This document shows, piece after piece, positions 12,160 through 21,924 of a DNA stretch of 64,000 nt. The position numbers and the translations under genes were made by a program. How positions within the stretch are numbered: position 1 is the first letter of the stretch; each line of letters opens with the position of its first letter. The DNA comes from Cylicocyclus nassatus (taxonomy: Eukaryota; Nematoda; Chromadorea; Rhabditida; Strongylidae). The DNA lies in assembly GCA_958299035.1 (NCBI GenBank), contig CATQJL010000223.1:15285742-15349741 (forward strand). Reading direction: 5' to 3'. Below the pieces are notes generated by a model, which was given only the letters and a program-made list of their open reading frames with translations, was not told where the DNA came from and ran no database searches.

Positions 12160-12899
12160 AAGCTTCCTTAGAATAGTGTGGAGTTGGTATGTTCCAAAAT
12201 CTGAAACAAATCTGGCCCAGCTGGCCTTTGACTTTGAATCGCACACTCACACTGCATTTCGCCAGTATTTTGGAAATGTTCATTACACCTGAATTTTTTT
12301 CATGGTAATTGAAATTATATCAAAGTATATGCTTTAGCGCCATAGGACCAACTACCCGTGGCCAATTCTCTTTGGAAGATATTGACAAGCTAATTGATCT
12401 TGAATTCTTGAATTTGATCATTCAAATTTCAAATTCTTGATCTCTCAAGAATTCAAAATGTGGGTCATCAAATGGAGCAATAGTCTCAACAACAAAATAT
12501 TCACCAAATATTTGGCTTTCATATAATGTTCATCACTTTCATATGCTGCTAATTGAGCTTACCAATCAGTTCGCATTCTCTTGGCTCGTTGACATTCTCG
12601 AAATTCTCAAATAGCTGCTCATAACCCATTCTGGATGTATTGCTATCACAACAAATCTGAAAGAAAACCATTCGATAGTGCTCTTGAGCATTGCTTAGTG
12701 GCTTTGTTCTAGATATATAATTTAAGTAAAGGATGATAGAAAAGAAAACTTCGGTTTGACGCATCATTTTCTATAATTTCACAATCCATAAAGTCTTTGA
12801 GATCTCAGTAAAAATAAAATCGAATAAAATTTCCCAATATTTTTTCTTATGAGCATCACATTATCGAATTTCATTGAAAGAAAACATATGGCTTGATTA

Positions 12900-13420
12900 A
12901 TTTGTAGCACAATGGAGATAAAGTCCTAATGAGAAAACCATAAAAATAATGAGATGGTGCATCTACAATCAAGAGAGAAAAATGTTATATAGAAATTATC
13001 GGATAACCTAAGACGACACTTGCTATTGAATGATAGGATAACACAAGATATCATTCCAAAATTTTTGGAACCGTTATTGAGTGAAAAACGCTAATTATGG
13101 TTTCTAAGCATGGATTTGATTCTTGATCTTGCAAGACAAAGAAATAGAATGACTGAGCAACTCACACTTTTTCCGGTGTGATTTACTGTAAAATGTGAAT
13201 AAGTAGTTTCGGTATAAAGTAGAAAAAGGTTACCTGTCACAGTCTGTGCTAAAGCGTAGTCTGTTTCAAGGTAAGACCGGTGTAGTGATAAGAATTTGCC
13301 ACTGGAAAAGGCGCAATAACCCTTGATAGTTGGGAGAAGAACGTGATAGCGGCAAGTTCTTTGTTGAACAGCGGTACTTCTATTTACCAGCAGTGGTTTT
13401 CAATAATTATGAGAATTGTG
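12900..13420. repeat. Upstream part of the segmental duplication
   Basis: About 12917-12950 resembles 28433-28470, and 13098-13200 resembles 35827-35930 (shared word GATCTTGCAAGACAA, with flanking matches). In copy B the two parts are separated by the ~7-kb Helitron, so this marks the undisrupted form of that region. The gene promoter probably lies here, but I recognise no specific element. Confidence 0.7.
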
Positions 13421-13932
13421 AGTTGTATAAAGCAAAATGAGAAAGCTGAATTAACTACATTTTGACTTTTTATAAGGTCCCTTATTTTTGATGACATTGC
13501 GTTAGTTACTTCTACGGTATAACTCAATCCATGTTATTCAGTTAAAAGAAAAAGCGCTCTAGTAGTGCTGATTTCAATTTGTTGCTGAAAATCATACCAT
13601 GCTGTTTTTTCACCGTCAAATTACTTCAACCTTGGCTTTTAGTAACATGGGTAAGAAGCTGACAATGAGAGATACCGCTAAAAATTGATGCAAAGATTTG
13701 GTGATATCAGTTTCATAAAAATTAGTTTTATGATTGTCAAAATAGCACAAATAAAGTGATTTTACGAAATGGAAGAGAAGAAGCGAGTTACGGGAGGTAA
13801 GCTGTCGGTATGCCGAAACAAATCGTATTTGTTCTACTGATCTGGTATGTTTGATCTAGACTTACGGAAGAACGCTTTCATTTTGATTTTGGATGATCGA
13901 GATGAGCATTTACTATGCTATCAATAGACATA
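13421..13932. other. Intergenic, no gene seen
   Basis: AT-rich, with no supported exon, repeat boundary or RNA gene. Confidence 0.4.
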
Positions 13933-14284
13933 TTAGGTTGGTCCGAAGGTTTTGTCAGTTTTTTAACATGGTCCGCAAATCCCGTACACTAAAGCTAAAC
14001 AAACACTTCAAGTTCTGTCTGATGCAGAATTCCTCCCCCTTCCTAGTTATGTCCCACTGTAACTCGTTGAAGGGATACCGAGAAAATCGCTGAAAAATAC
14101 AACTTTTTGCTTTCACCATTTCCAAATTTTCGCTCATTTTTAAAAATTTCATTTGAGACTTTTGGGGAAGCTTTGATAGCTAGCAGATAGGGCAAACCTT
14201 CTGCCAAATGAAGCAAATTTTTGTAGCTGTCTTTGTTTAGCCTTACTATGGGATTTGCCTGACAAAACTTTCAGACCGACCTTA
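13933..14284. mobile_element. Mariner-type MITE (TTAGGTTGGT family)
   Basis: Inverted ends TTAGGTTGGTCCGAAGGTTT and AAACTTTCAGACCGACCTTA, flanked by TA (13931-13932 and 14285-14286), 352 bp. The interior matches the arms of the larger fold-back at 18113-20116 (the same GTCCGCAAATC / TCGTTGAAGGGATACCG-type segments). No transposase remains. Confidence 0.85.
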
Positions 14285-14286
14285 TA

Positions 14287-15120
14287 TTTATAATAATTCT
14301 TTTGTAAGAAAACAAGCTGCAGTAGATCATAAAAGTGCCATCATTTTCAAGTGGGGGACGTTGAAGTTTCAAAAAACTACTCGATGACTCTCTGAAGGCT
14401 GAGACCAATTCACAAGGCGATTTTGGGAGCCGGTGTAGTTAATACTCGAAGAGCTTGAAGAAAGATATGTGCACAAGCGAGTTTCACAAAGTGAAACAAA
14501 TGCTCTAAGTAGATCTTTCAAAAGAGTTTTACATTAATTGCTACTAGTATTATGTGTAAAATTTCAACAAAAATAAAAAAAAACTTGAGTCGGCTTGCAG
14601 CGTGGTACCGTTGGCCATCGCTTTCCTCGGGCAGATTATGATTACATGAATAATTTTCCATGCGGCTCCCCGGCCAAATTACAAAAGATCGTTCGTTAAA
14701 AAAATTCCGAGTGTATCTGAGTGAAGTTCTCCATAAATGCTCTCAGGATTTTTCAACACATTCAATGAGAGATAAATAAGTAAACGAAACCAATGCTTAT
14801 TGCCTTTCTCTGCGGCAGAAGCGAAGTTCCGAAGTAAAAGCTTTTACAACAGTCTCTTAGATGGATCATGGAACATGAAGACTCTGAATGAAAATATTCT
14901 TGTGAAAGCATCAAACTAAAATCAAACCTCGAAGTAAATTCTCGCAATATTGCAAGCGAATTCAGCGACTAGCAGATGCACTGATATTTTAACAAAAAGA
15001 TAAAGTAGAAACTTTCATTGCTCAACCTACTTCTCCCTTTGAGAACGTGGAGTTACTTTCAATCAAGAAAGATTGGTTCTCTGATAATATACATGTACTA
15101 CGACATAGTCAAAACCCGGA
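14287..15120. other. Intergenic, no gene seen
   Basis: No supported coding frame. The last ~100 bases begin to show the words of the following tandem repeat. Confidence 0.4.
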
Positions 15121-16050
15121 AAATTCGGAGGGTGGTGAGTCTCTCTAGATGAGGTTTTACTTCGCGAACTTTAAATTTACCCCCTTTGAGACAAGAGTTG
15201 ATGGAATGCTCAGATCTTCGCTGAAAAAAATCAAATGTTTTAGCACTTTACCTTCTGAAGAGATCTTTGAAGAATTTTATTGAGATGTGTGCGCAGCCTA
15301 AATGATCTTTCCAGATCCACCTCTCCCCTTCGAGACCGAAATGCATGGAATGTTCAGTTCTGTTGCGTAACCAGATTTACGAATTTTGCTGGAATGTGTG
15401 GGCAGGCTTATTGAACTCCCCAAATCTACCCCTCTCCCTGCGAGACCAAAGTTAATGGAATGCTTAGCCTTGAAGCGAATTTTTCAGAAATTTGCATGAG
15501 AAAGCAACTCTTTATAATCCTGCTGAAATTTATGCAGAAAAGGATGATGACCCTTTTCGAATAAGGTTCTACTTTGTGAATGTCGAATTACCCCACTCGA
15601 GACCAAAGATGATGAAATGCTCAGTTTTCGTTTCAGCAAATTTTCAGCACTTTACCTTCAAAGGTAGATCTTTGATGAATTTTGTTATGATGTGTGGGCA
15701 GGCTGACTGATCTCCCCAAATCTACCCCCTCTCCCCTCGAGATCAAAACTGATATGCTCAGTTTTCGTTAAAGCGTATTTTCCAGCAAACATGCATGAGA
15801 AAATAACTTTTGATAATCTTGTTAGAATTTATGTAGAAATGATGAGCCTTTCCGAATAAGGTTTCACTTTCGCGATGTCAAAATTTACCCACATCGAGAC
15901 CGAACATGGTGGAATGCTTGGTTTACGCCAAAAACAATGCGATTTTGAAGCAGTTTACCTTCGAAAGGCAGATTTGTGATGAATTTTGTTGAGATGTGCG
16001 CGCACGATGGTTGCTCTTTCCCAGATCTATACCCCCCCCCCCCCTTCGAG
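15120..16050. repeat. Degenerate satellite-like tandem repeat
   Basis: A motif like GAGACCAAAGATGATGGAAT followed by GCTCAGTTTTCG recurs near 15190, 15338, 15450, 15600, 15743 and 15896. It is interleaved with TTTACCTTC-AAAGGTAGATC, GATGAATTTTGTTGAGATGT and CCCAGATCTACCCCCTCTCC blocks. Spacing alternates at roughly 110-150 bp, which suggests a ~300-bp higher-order unit repeated about three times with heavy divergence. Open frames here simply follow the repeat. Confidence 0.75.
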
Positions 16051-16056
16051 ACCTTA

Positions 16057-16177
16057 GGGTTGGGCCAGACTGCGCGGCATACGCGACGTACGGAGCGTAC
16101 GCCGCGTATTCTCCTATGATGAAGTATACCAAGCGTACGCTGCGTACGCCGCTTCCCCGCGAAGTCTGGCTCAACCC
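16057..16177. mobile_element. Small MITE (121 bp) with TTA target duplication
   Basis: Ends GGGTTGGGCCAGACTGCGCG and CGCGAAGTCTGGCTCAACCC are inverted repeats flanked by TTA (16054-16056, 16178-16180). The interior is rich in GCGTACGC words and can fold almost completely. Confidence 0.82.
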
Positions 16178-16180
16178 TTA

Positions 16181-17011
16181 AAGCCAGCGGCTGAGCAGAT
16201 TTTCAACTTCGAGGTTTTGGCAGATTTGGGGCTATTCCGGCCTCCTAAATCACGACATGAACTCCCGTCAGCGCGAAAATGGGGAAAACCCCGTCTTTTT
16301 AAACCTCCCTTGAGACGGGAGCGAAGAGTGAGCCGTTTTTTTCTGCCGTCAGAGTCGCAGAGTAAGGAGGTGGAGAGCGCTAGAACAATTCTGCCCTACG
16401 AAGCTACTAGTGACGGCGCGTTTTTTAGCGGAGAACAAACTCGCCCAAACAAGGTGTTGGAGGAGCGAAAGGAGGAAGGGGAGCGGTGGGGTGGTTGGGT
16501 TGCCCCCCTGGTATGCAGAGTTCACATTTTCAGTGCGGAGTTGCTGTTTGGTTCACTTGAAGGCCTCTTATCCATCTGTGTCAAAATCTGAGGTAGGTTC
16601 ATTCTGCCGAGACGCTGTCTTTAATTCGTGAAATGTTGAGTTTTTTCGTTAAACAACCAAAATTTTCCGCAAGCTTCGAGAAAGTTTTACATAGTTTTTC
16701 TAAAACTTGTGAATGAAAGGAATATGAACTTCCCGGAAAAAGGCTAAATAGGCGATATGTCTAGAGTGAGGAAGGCAGGAAGCCGTTACGTGATATCAAA
16801 ACTTTAAGCTCGTTTTCCAAGTGAAACTCAACGAAAGAGAGAACGATTGCAGGAATGATTCCGTTCACAACCATTTCAGCTACCATAGCACGTGGCTATT
16901 TCAACGCATAGCATGTGCAACAACAAAATCGATAGTAGCCGATAGGTAATCGATAATTTTGAAATCTAATGTTTTTGTGATCAGCATGCACACGTAACCC
17001 CTGTGCCAATT
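16181..17011. other. No gene recognised
   Basis: Contains a relatively GC-rich 124-codon open frame (16217-16591, +), but its composition is low-complexity (RR, EE) with no recognisable motif and no splice-site support. I do not call it a gene. Confidence 0.4.
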
Positions 17012-17015
17012 CTTA

Positions 17016-17465
17016 CAAGGGAATGAAACTTGGTGACCGTGGCCTTTTGCACAAAATGTATGCCAGTAGATCCTTGAAACGCTGATTCCAGACCTATGTT
17101 ACTATCTGCTGTGCGACTCTTTGAACGAAAGGACTTTTTTCCATATTGATTTTGCGAGATCTAGGCAGTCAAAATCGTCAGTATTCAGACTTTTTAGACT
17201 CTGATGATTCGGAGACAGTTTTTCAAAGCTTGACGTACAAACTTTACTTTATGTGGACGCTTCTTACACTTCCTAAGCGAACATTCTAACAATATTGGTG
17301 AATCCTGCATCAAAAATAGTGCAAATTCTGGTGGCAAGAAATGTTCATAACTTCTTTCGGAAGAGTGCACAGCAGGTACCGAAAGCAGACTTGGAATTCC
17401 TTCAAGTTACATTTAATGGTGTACGTCATTTTAAAAGGCCACGGTCATTAAGTATCCTTCCCTTG
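17016..17465. mobile_element. ACAAGG-family MITE
   Basis: Inverted ends ACAAGGGAATGAAACTTGGT...GACCGTGGCC and GGCCACGGTCATTAAGTATC...CCTTGT. About 450 bp, homologous along its length, in inverted orientation, to 41787-42252 (shared GCTGATTCCAGA, GACGATTTTGACTGCC). Confidence 0.85.
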
Positions 17466-17469
17466 TTAG

Positions 17470-17888
17470 CCGCTTAGCTCAAGGTGAAAAATATCCGCTC
17501 CGCTACGGGATCCATAGTGCAAACAACTCCCTCGCCGACGTAATGGCTACTGGCCTCTCCTCTCGTCATCACTGAGCGCCATTATATTTTCGCATTCTTT
17601 CTGGAATATTCAGCATCTGGACCTTTCTTCATGCGTGGGGTTAAGGATAGGAGGGACTCAAAAAACTCTGCGTTAGCGCTTGGAAGGATCCAGTGTATAT
17701 TGTGGTAAGGATGTATATTATAGTAAGGATATGCAAATTAACATATTTTCAACATACACTTATCGTAACTATATAAGGTACTACGCATGCAACAAATAAA
17801 TATAGTTTCTGTAATAAGCACATCAACAAACCTCCATGCAATTTCCAAGAGGATTGTGTGATCAACATTCTACCGTATACCTATTTTA
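17470..17888. other. Intergenic, no gene seen
   Basis: No supported exon or repeat boundary. Short repeated words around GTATATTGTGGTAAGGATG (17694-17728) are the only internal structure. Confidence 0.4.
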
Positions 17889-18112
17889 CAGTGGCGTACC
17901 CAGGATTTCCGTTCGGGGGGAGGGGGGGGGGGGCAGAAAAAATTTTCTGATGAAGATGTGTGGCATTAGCCACGTACTCCGGAATAATTTTTGGTATGCT
18001 TTCTGAAATTCTCACAAGCCCATAGCTCTCACCACACCCCCCCCCCTCCCCTCAAAAATTTTTCTATGAGGCTAAATTGAATTTCTGAAAATTTCAAGAA
18101 TTATTTTTACTA

Positions 18113-20116
18113 TTAGGTTGGTGCAAAAGTTTTGTCAGTTTTTTCAATCCATCGGCAAACGCGCTAGAATGAGGATAAGTTAACAACTCGAAGTGTGTCC
18201 GATACAGAATTTCTTCCCCTTCCCAGCTGCTAAACTCCCATTGTGTTTCGTTGAGAGAGTGACGAGATAATTGCTGGAAATTACAACCACTCATTCTTAC
18301 CTTGTCCAACTTTCGCTAATTTTCAAAATTTTTGTATGGGACCTTCGGAGGAGCTCTGATAACAGGAGATAGGGCAAACCTCTTGCCAACAGAAGCAATT
18401 CTTTGTAGCCCTCCGGCTTGTCTTTCAGAATTTCTACGATTTAATTTTTAAAGTGACCAAATTTCACATTCAGCCTATTTTAACATCGTAAAACATAAAA
18501 TGTCAAACACTTCAGTCATTCGATGCAACTTTTCATCCTTCTAACACTTGTCTTTTTTTGCCGAAACAGGCGAAATTTGTGGGGAAAATCGCAGTATTTC
18601 TCAATTCTAGGAGTGCGCACTGACGTAACCTACGTTACAAAACCTTCATAATTTGAAGCGAAAATCGTTCATTCAACTTTGTAATGGTAGCGGTAGTAAT
18701 AACCGAGTGTTGAAATCTCAGAATTCTGTAGGTTTTGCAGTGTTTGGCGCAATAAAAGATTATGCGATTCTTCTAAAACACAAGATTAATGTCGCTTTTT
18801 TCAAGTGAACGCTACATTTCGTGGAAGCAAGGTTTCTAGGAGATTTTGGTAGCATTCGATGCATCATTTCATCCTCTTTCTAATGGCTATAATATCACTA
18901 CAGGATACTCAGTGGGTTTTTCAAAAATTACTAAAATTTCCAACCCATGCTTTTTGGGAAGGTCATGTTTCACAATTTTTCTAACCTTTTGTAATAACCC
19001 CGGAAGAAGTCCAAGTAATGGATGGATAGAGCAAACCTCATAGTAACGGTACCATTTTTTCTGCTTTCCAGAGCCTGTCACAATTTTTGTACAGATTTTT
19101 TGATGGAACCACCGAATTTTAGCAGACTCGTCTGAACCAAATGCATCAAACACCAAGAAATCTTCGGATTTTGAAACTTACAAAGATGGATTATGGTTTT
19201 ACACTAATTTTACAAAGCAAATGAGCATTTGCCGCTTTAGATTAGCCACTTTCGAAAACTCCGTGTACAGCGTGGGGCGCCTTGGAAAACCTGAATTATG
19301 ATGATTTTATCCCGGAAAGCTTGATGAATCGAAAACAGAAAACAGCTATTAGAGAGAGGAAAAAAGCTGCGTCGAATGGCACCCGAATTGCTTGCCGGTT
19401 GTTGTTCTGTGACGTTTGAGTTGACCAAATATGGAATTTGATAGCATTTTAAAATTGATTCCAGAAACTCTAAGAAGCAAGCTAAGGAAAAGAAAAAATT
19501 GCTTTGTGTCCCATATGGTTTGCTCTATCTATCTGTTACTTGTATTTCTTCGGAGATTATTTACAAAAATTTAGAAAAATAGCCGAACTTGACCATGGCA
19601 AAAAGATGAGTCGCAGATTTTGTTAATGTTTCGAGAGATCAATAAAAATTATGCAATGAAATTACAACCATTAGAAAGAGGATGAAATGCTGCATCGAAT
19701 GCTTCTAAGACCTCTTGAAGATCTTGTTTCCATGAAATGTGGCGTTCATTTGAAAAAAGCGACATCACTTTCGGAACGACCTAATATTTAGCAAAAATCT
19801 GAAAAACAGCTGAAAAAAAGAAAAAATTGCACAACTTGGCAAAAGGTTTGCCCTATCTAATGGTTCTTAGGGCACCTCCGACATCCCATACAAAAATTTT
19901 GAAAATCAGTGAAAGTTGAACATGGTAAAAACGAATGGTTGCAATTTCCAGCGAATATCTCGTCACTCTCTTAAAGAAACACAATGGGAATTTAGCACCT
20001 GGAAAGAGGAAGAAATTCTGCATTGGAAACATTTTGAAGTGTTAGTTTATCTTCATTCTAACGTGTTTGGCGATGGATTGAAAAAAAAAACTGACAAAAC
20101 TTTTGCACCGACCTAA
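18113..20116. mobile_element. Fold-back of the TTAGGTTGGT mariner-type family (2.0 kb)
   Basis: Ends TTAGGTTGGTGCAAAAGTTT and AAACTTTTGCACCGACCTAA are perfect inverted repeats flanked by TA (18111-18112, 20117-20118). The arms extend about 290 bp (18113-18405 and 19830-20116; shared GATAGGGCAAACCT, CCCATTGTGTTTC, CAATTTCCAGCG). The centre contains a second fold-back. No transposase frame. Confidence 0.9.
18780..19784. mobile_element. Inner fold-back (TTAGGTCGTTCCGAAAGT family)
   Basis: The right end reads AAAAAAGCGACATCACTTTC then GGAACGACCTAA, followed by TA. The left arm starts near 18785 (GTCGCTTTTTTCAAGTGAAC), but its outer ~20 bp are diverged. Arms are about 290 bp (18785-19075 and 19480-19765; both carry CATTCGATGCA or its inverse and the GGATGAAAT / ATTTCATCC block). 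A third family member starts at 63763 and runs out of the window. Confidence 0.82.
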
Positions 20117-20384
20117 TATTCACAGTTATAAATAAGTCACTTGCACATTTTTTAAAACTCATGTAAACAACTTTCAAAAACTTTGTGACCCATTCTCAGG
20201 GGAGGGATGAATTCAGAATTCGTCCACACTAAAGCGAGATATGACCACGGGTGTTGTCGCGCGACTTTCGCGACCGTCGCTTAAGTTTACTTCAAAACGC
20301 AATTTCTTTTGAAAATTAGAAGCGTAATATAGTAAGAACTCTCCATATTCTGCAAGGTGTCCAAAAAGCGTATGCATTGTTTTA

Positions 20385-20880
20385 TCGCTGAATCCCTCTT
20401 TTCGCACAGTCTTTTGGTTTCTTTCGGGTACTAAGCTGATGCATAATTTTTTTCCGATTTGTTGAAGTCGTCCTAGGAGATTTTCGTTCGAAATGCGATA
20501 CTATCTATACCATTGAAAGCTTTTCTTGCCCTTTCTAATACATTTCATATTTTAATAAAGTCCCCAGTCTGACGAGATTCCAGGCTTAAGATCCTCAGAT
20601 GCTCGAGACACGTTCTCAGCTAAGAAAATGTTCTTGCGAGAAAATCTCCACAATATGCTCTCCAAGTCAAGTCCTTGTATCGGTCACGGAACAAGGGTGA
20701 GACAATTTGGTATGTCAACTCACTTTCATGTAAAAAAATGTCTTGCTAGTAAAACTTGTTGTTGAAAATTATTCGTACAAAATTTCTACAAGCAATAACT
20801 TTTCTTAAATAGAAACAAGCGATGAGTCTGATGTTGGAGGTGCTGGACTTAAGCAAGTAATTCGCTCTATAATGTAAATT
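20385..20880. repeat. Diverged relative of the 6.7-kb mariner MITE, within the 3' flank of gene B
   Basis: About 20431-20875 aligns with 6722-7190 (start TACTAAGCTGATGCATAATT against CTAGGCTGTTGCATAAGTT; shared CCATTGAAAGCTTTTCTTGC-like, CTCCACAATATGC and GATGTTGGAGGTGCTGG words). No right terminus is present. The 45 bases before it match 5510-5556. Confidence 0.65.
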
Positions 20881-20883
20881 TAA

Positions 20884-21091
20884 AGGGCCGGGCATACTTC
20901 ACGCGATTTCAGTCGCGACGCGATTTGGCAATATTTCAACTGTCCATAACTCACTGCGAGCACATTTCAAATGTACAGAAGGTAAGGCATTTTATTAATC
21001 CACGCAAGTTATACACAGTATGCATGTGCCTGCTAGTGTTGGATCTGGAGACATCTGGCGAATTGCCAAATCGCGTGAAGATGCCCGGCCC
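20884..21091. mobile_element. TTAA-type MITE (~208 bp)
   Basis: Inverted ends GGGCCGGGCATACTTCACGC and GCGTGAAGATGCCCGGCCC, with TTAA at 20880-20883 and 21092-21095. This fits piggyBac-like target choice. There is a one-base offset (an extra A) at the left junction. Confidence 0.78.
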
Positions 21092-21224
21092 TTAAGTTGA
21101 AGCTGTCAAAGTGGGGCGTGAAGGGAGGCAAAAGACTTTTTGGGAAGAGAGATCAAACAGTATACATACGAAGCGAATGGATTGTTCGACTCTCTGTGAA
21201 CCTCGACATGGCGTAGATATTGTA

Positions 21225-21710
21225 GTTGTCTATGTAAGCCGCACTCGAGATTGGTAATAATTATTTATTGGCTGACGTTTCGGCAGATCGCCTTCTTCAA
21301 AGCCTTTAATGGACAAAACGATCTGCAACCTATCCGATCGAACGTCTCTGCAGCTCCACAAGCAAAGTTCTAAGACTTTGCATGTTCACTGATTAGACTG
21401 CCAAACCAAAACTTACCTTTTTGAATATGCTGATGACATACAGGTGCCTAGCGATTACTAATGAATGACCATTATTAAATAGCGTGGCATACATGGTCAT
21501 TCACCGCATATTCAAAAAGGTAGGTGTTTGGTTTGGCAGTCCAGTCAGAGAACAGGCAAAGTCTTAGAACTTTGCTTGTGGAGCTGCAGAGACGTTTGAT
21601 CGGGTAGGTTACAGATCGTTTTGTCCATTCCAGGCTCTGAAGAAGGCGATCTCCGGGAACGTCAGCCAATAAATATATTACCAATCTTGAGTGCGGCTTA
21701 CATAGACAAC
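21225..21710. mobile_element. Fold-back element with ~205-bp arms
   Basis: Arms 21225-21433 and about 21505-21710 are inverted copies (GTTGTCTATGTAAGCCGCAC ... GAATATGC and back), flanked by TA (21223-21224, 21711-21712). Each arm carries the GAAGAAGGCGATC...CGTCAGCCAATAAA motif often seen near the ends of retroelements. No open frame of interest. Confidence 0.85.
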
Positions 21711-21924
21711 TATAGTATACATACGAACACCTTGTATAGAATAATTATTCGTCGAGTCGACACTGAGTTAATTTTTCTCTGTTTTCTGGTACTAAAACAA
21801 ATTCAAAGCAAGCAGTGCATTAAGATAGAATTTATTAAGCAAGGTTAAATTTCGTAATCTGAACCAAACCGGAAACCGATGTATGAATGTATAAAGGATT
21901 TGAACACTGTCGCCTTTTTTTAGC

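Larger units (their letters stand above)
11114..12290. mobile_element. Outer fold-back element in intron 1 of gene A
   Basis: Arms of about 130-200 bp face each other: 11114-11330 (AGGTGTAA..., GCGATTCAAAGTCAAAGG) and 12080-12290 (CCTTTGACTTTGAATCGC..., TTACACCT). The left arm also occurs in intron 1 of gene B (about 25575-25855), so this insertion predates the gene duplication. Nested elements fill the middle. Confidence 0.75.
6296..12629 (-). pseudogene. Carotenoid oxygenase (RPE65/BCO family), copy A, frameshifted
   Basis: Family enzymes are iron-dependent and cleave carotenoids, in animals typically beta-carotene to retinal. Twelve coding exons (5' to 3'): 12629-12563, 10806-10673, 10602-10479, 10249-10105, 9482-9329, 9276-9108, 9048-8940, 8868-8719, 8664-8493, 8186-8092, 6611-6494, 6447-6296. 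Family motifs appear in order: LRNGPGMF and HWFDG (exon 2), TAHSHTD (5), [10 protein letters not shown] (6), FHHANAY (8), FDFPRYNY (10), EDDG (11), IPFGFH near the C-terminus. Each of the four supplies one predicted iron-ligand His. Exon 3 lacks one base relative to copy B at 10563-10566, giving an immediate TAA (10564-10566) after about 79 codons and shifting everything downstream; otherwise the exons would code for about 529 residues. The C-terminal and central exons remain clean, so inactivation is recent, or the lost base is an assembly error. Exons 10 and 11 are separated by a mariner-type MITE, and intron 1 is full of fold-back elements. The start is the first ATG after the TTTCAG at 12657-12659. 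Confidence 0.93.
17889..20200. mobile_element. hAT-type MITE, split by a fold-back insertion
   Basis: The left end CAGTGGCGTACCCAGGATTT and the following G-run match the complete copy at 59417-59710. Homology stops at 18112, is interrupted by the 18113-20116 element, and resumes at 20119 (GTCACTTGCACATTTTT... CAACTTTCAAAAACTTTGTG) to about 20200. The expected right terminus is not recognisable. Confidence 0.78.

Noticed and set aside
12656..12767. Upstream N-terminal extension of copy A
   Set aside because: The frame continues upstream of the TTTCAG at 12657-12659, but conservation with copy B is clear only from that acceptor onward, so the ATG at 12629 was preferred.
16217..16591. 124-codon plus-strand frame
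   Set aside because: Low-complexity, no motif, no splice signals and located between MITEs.
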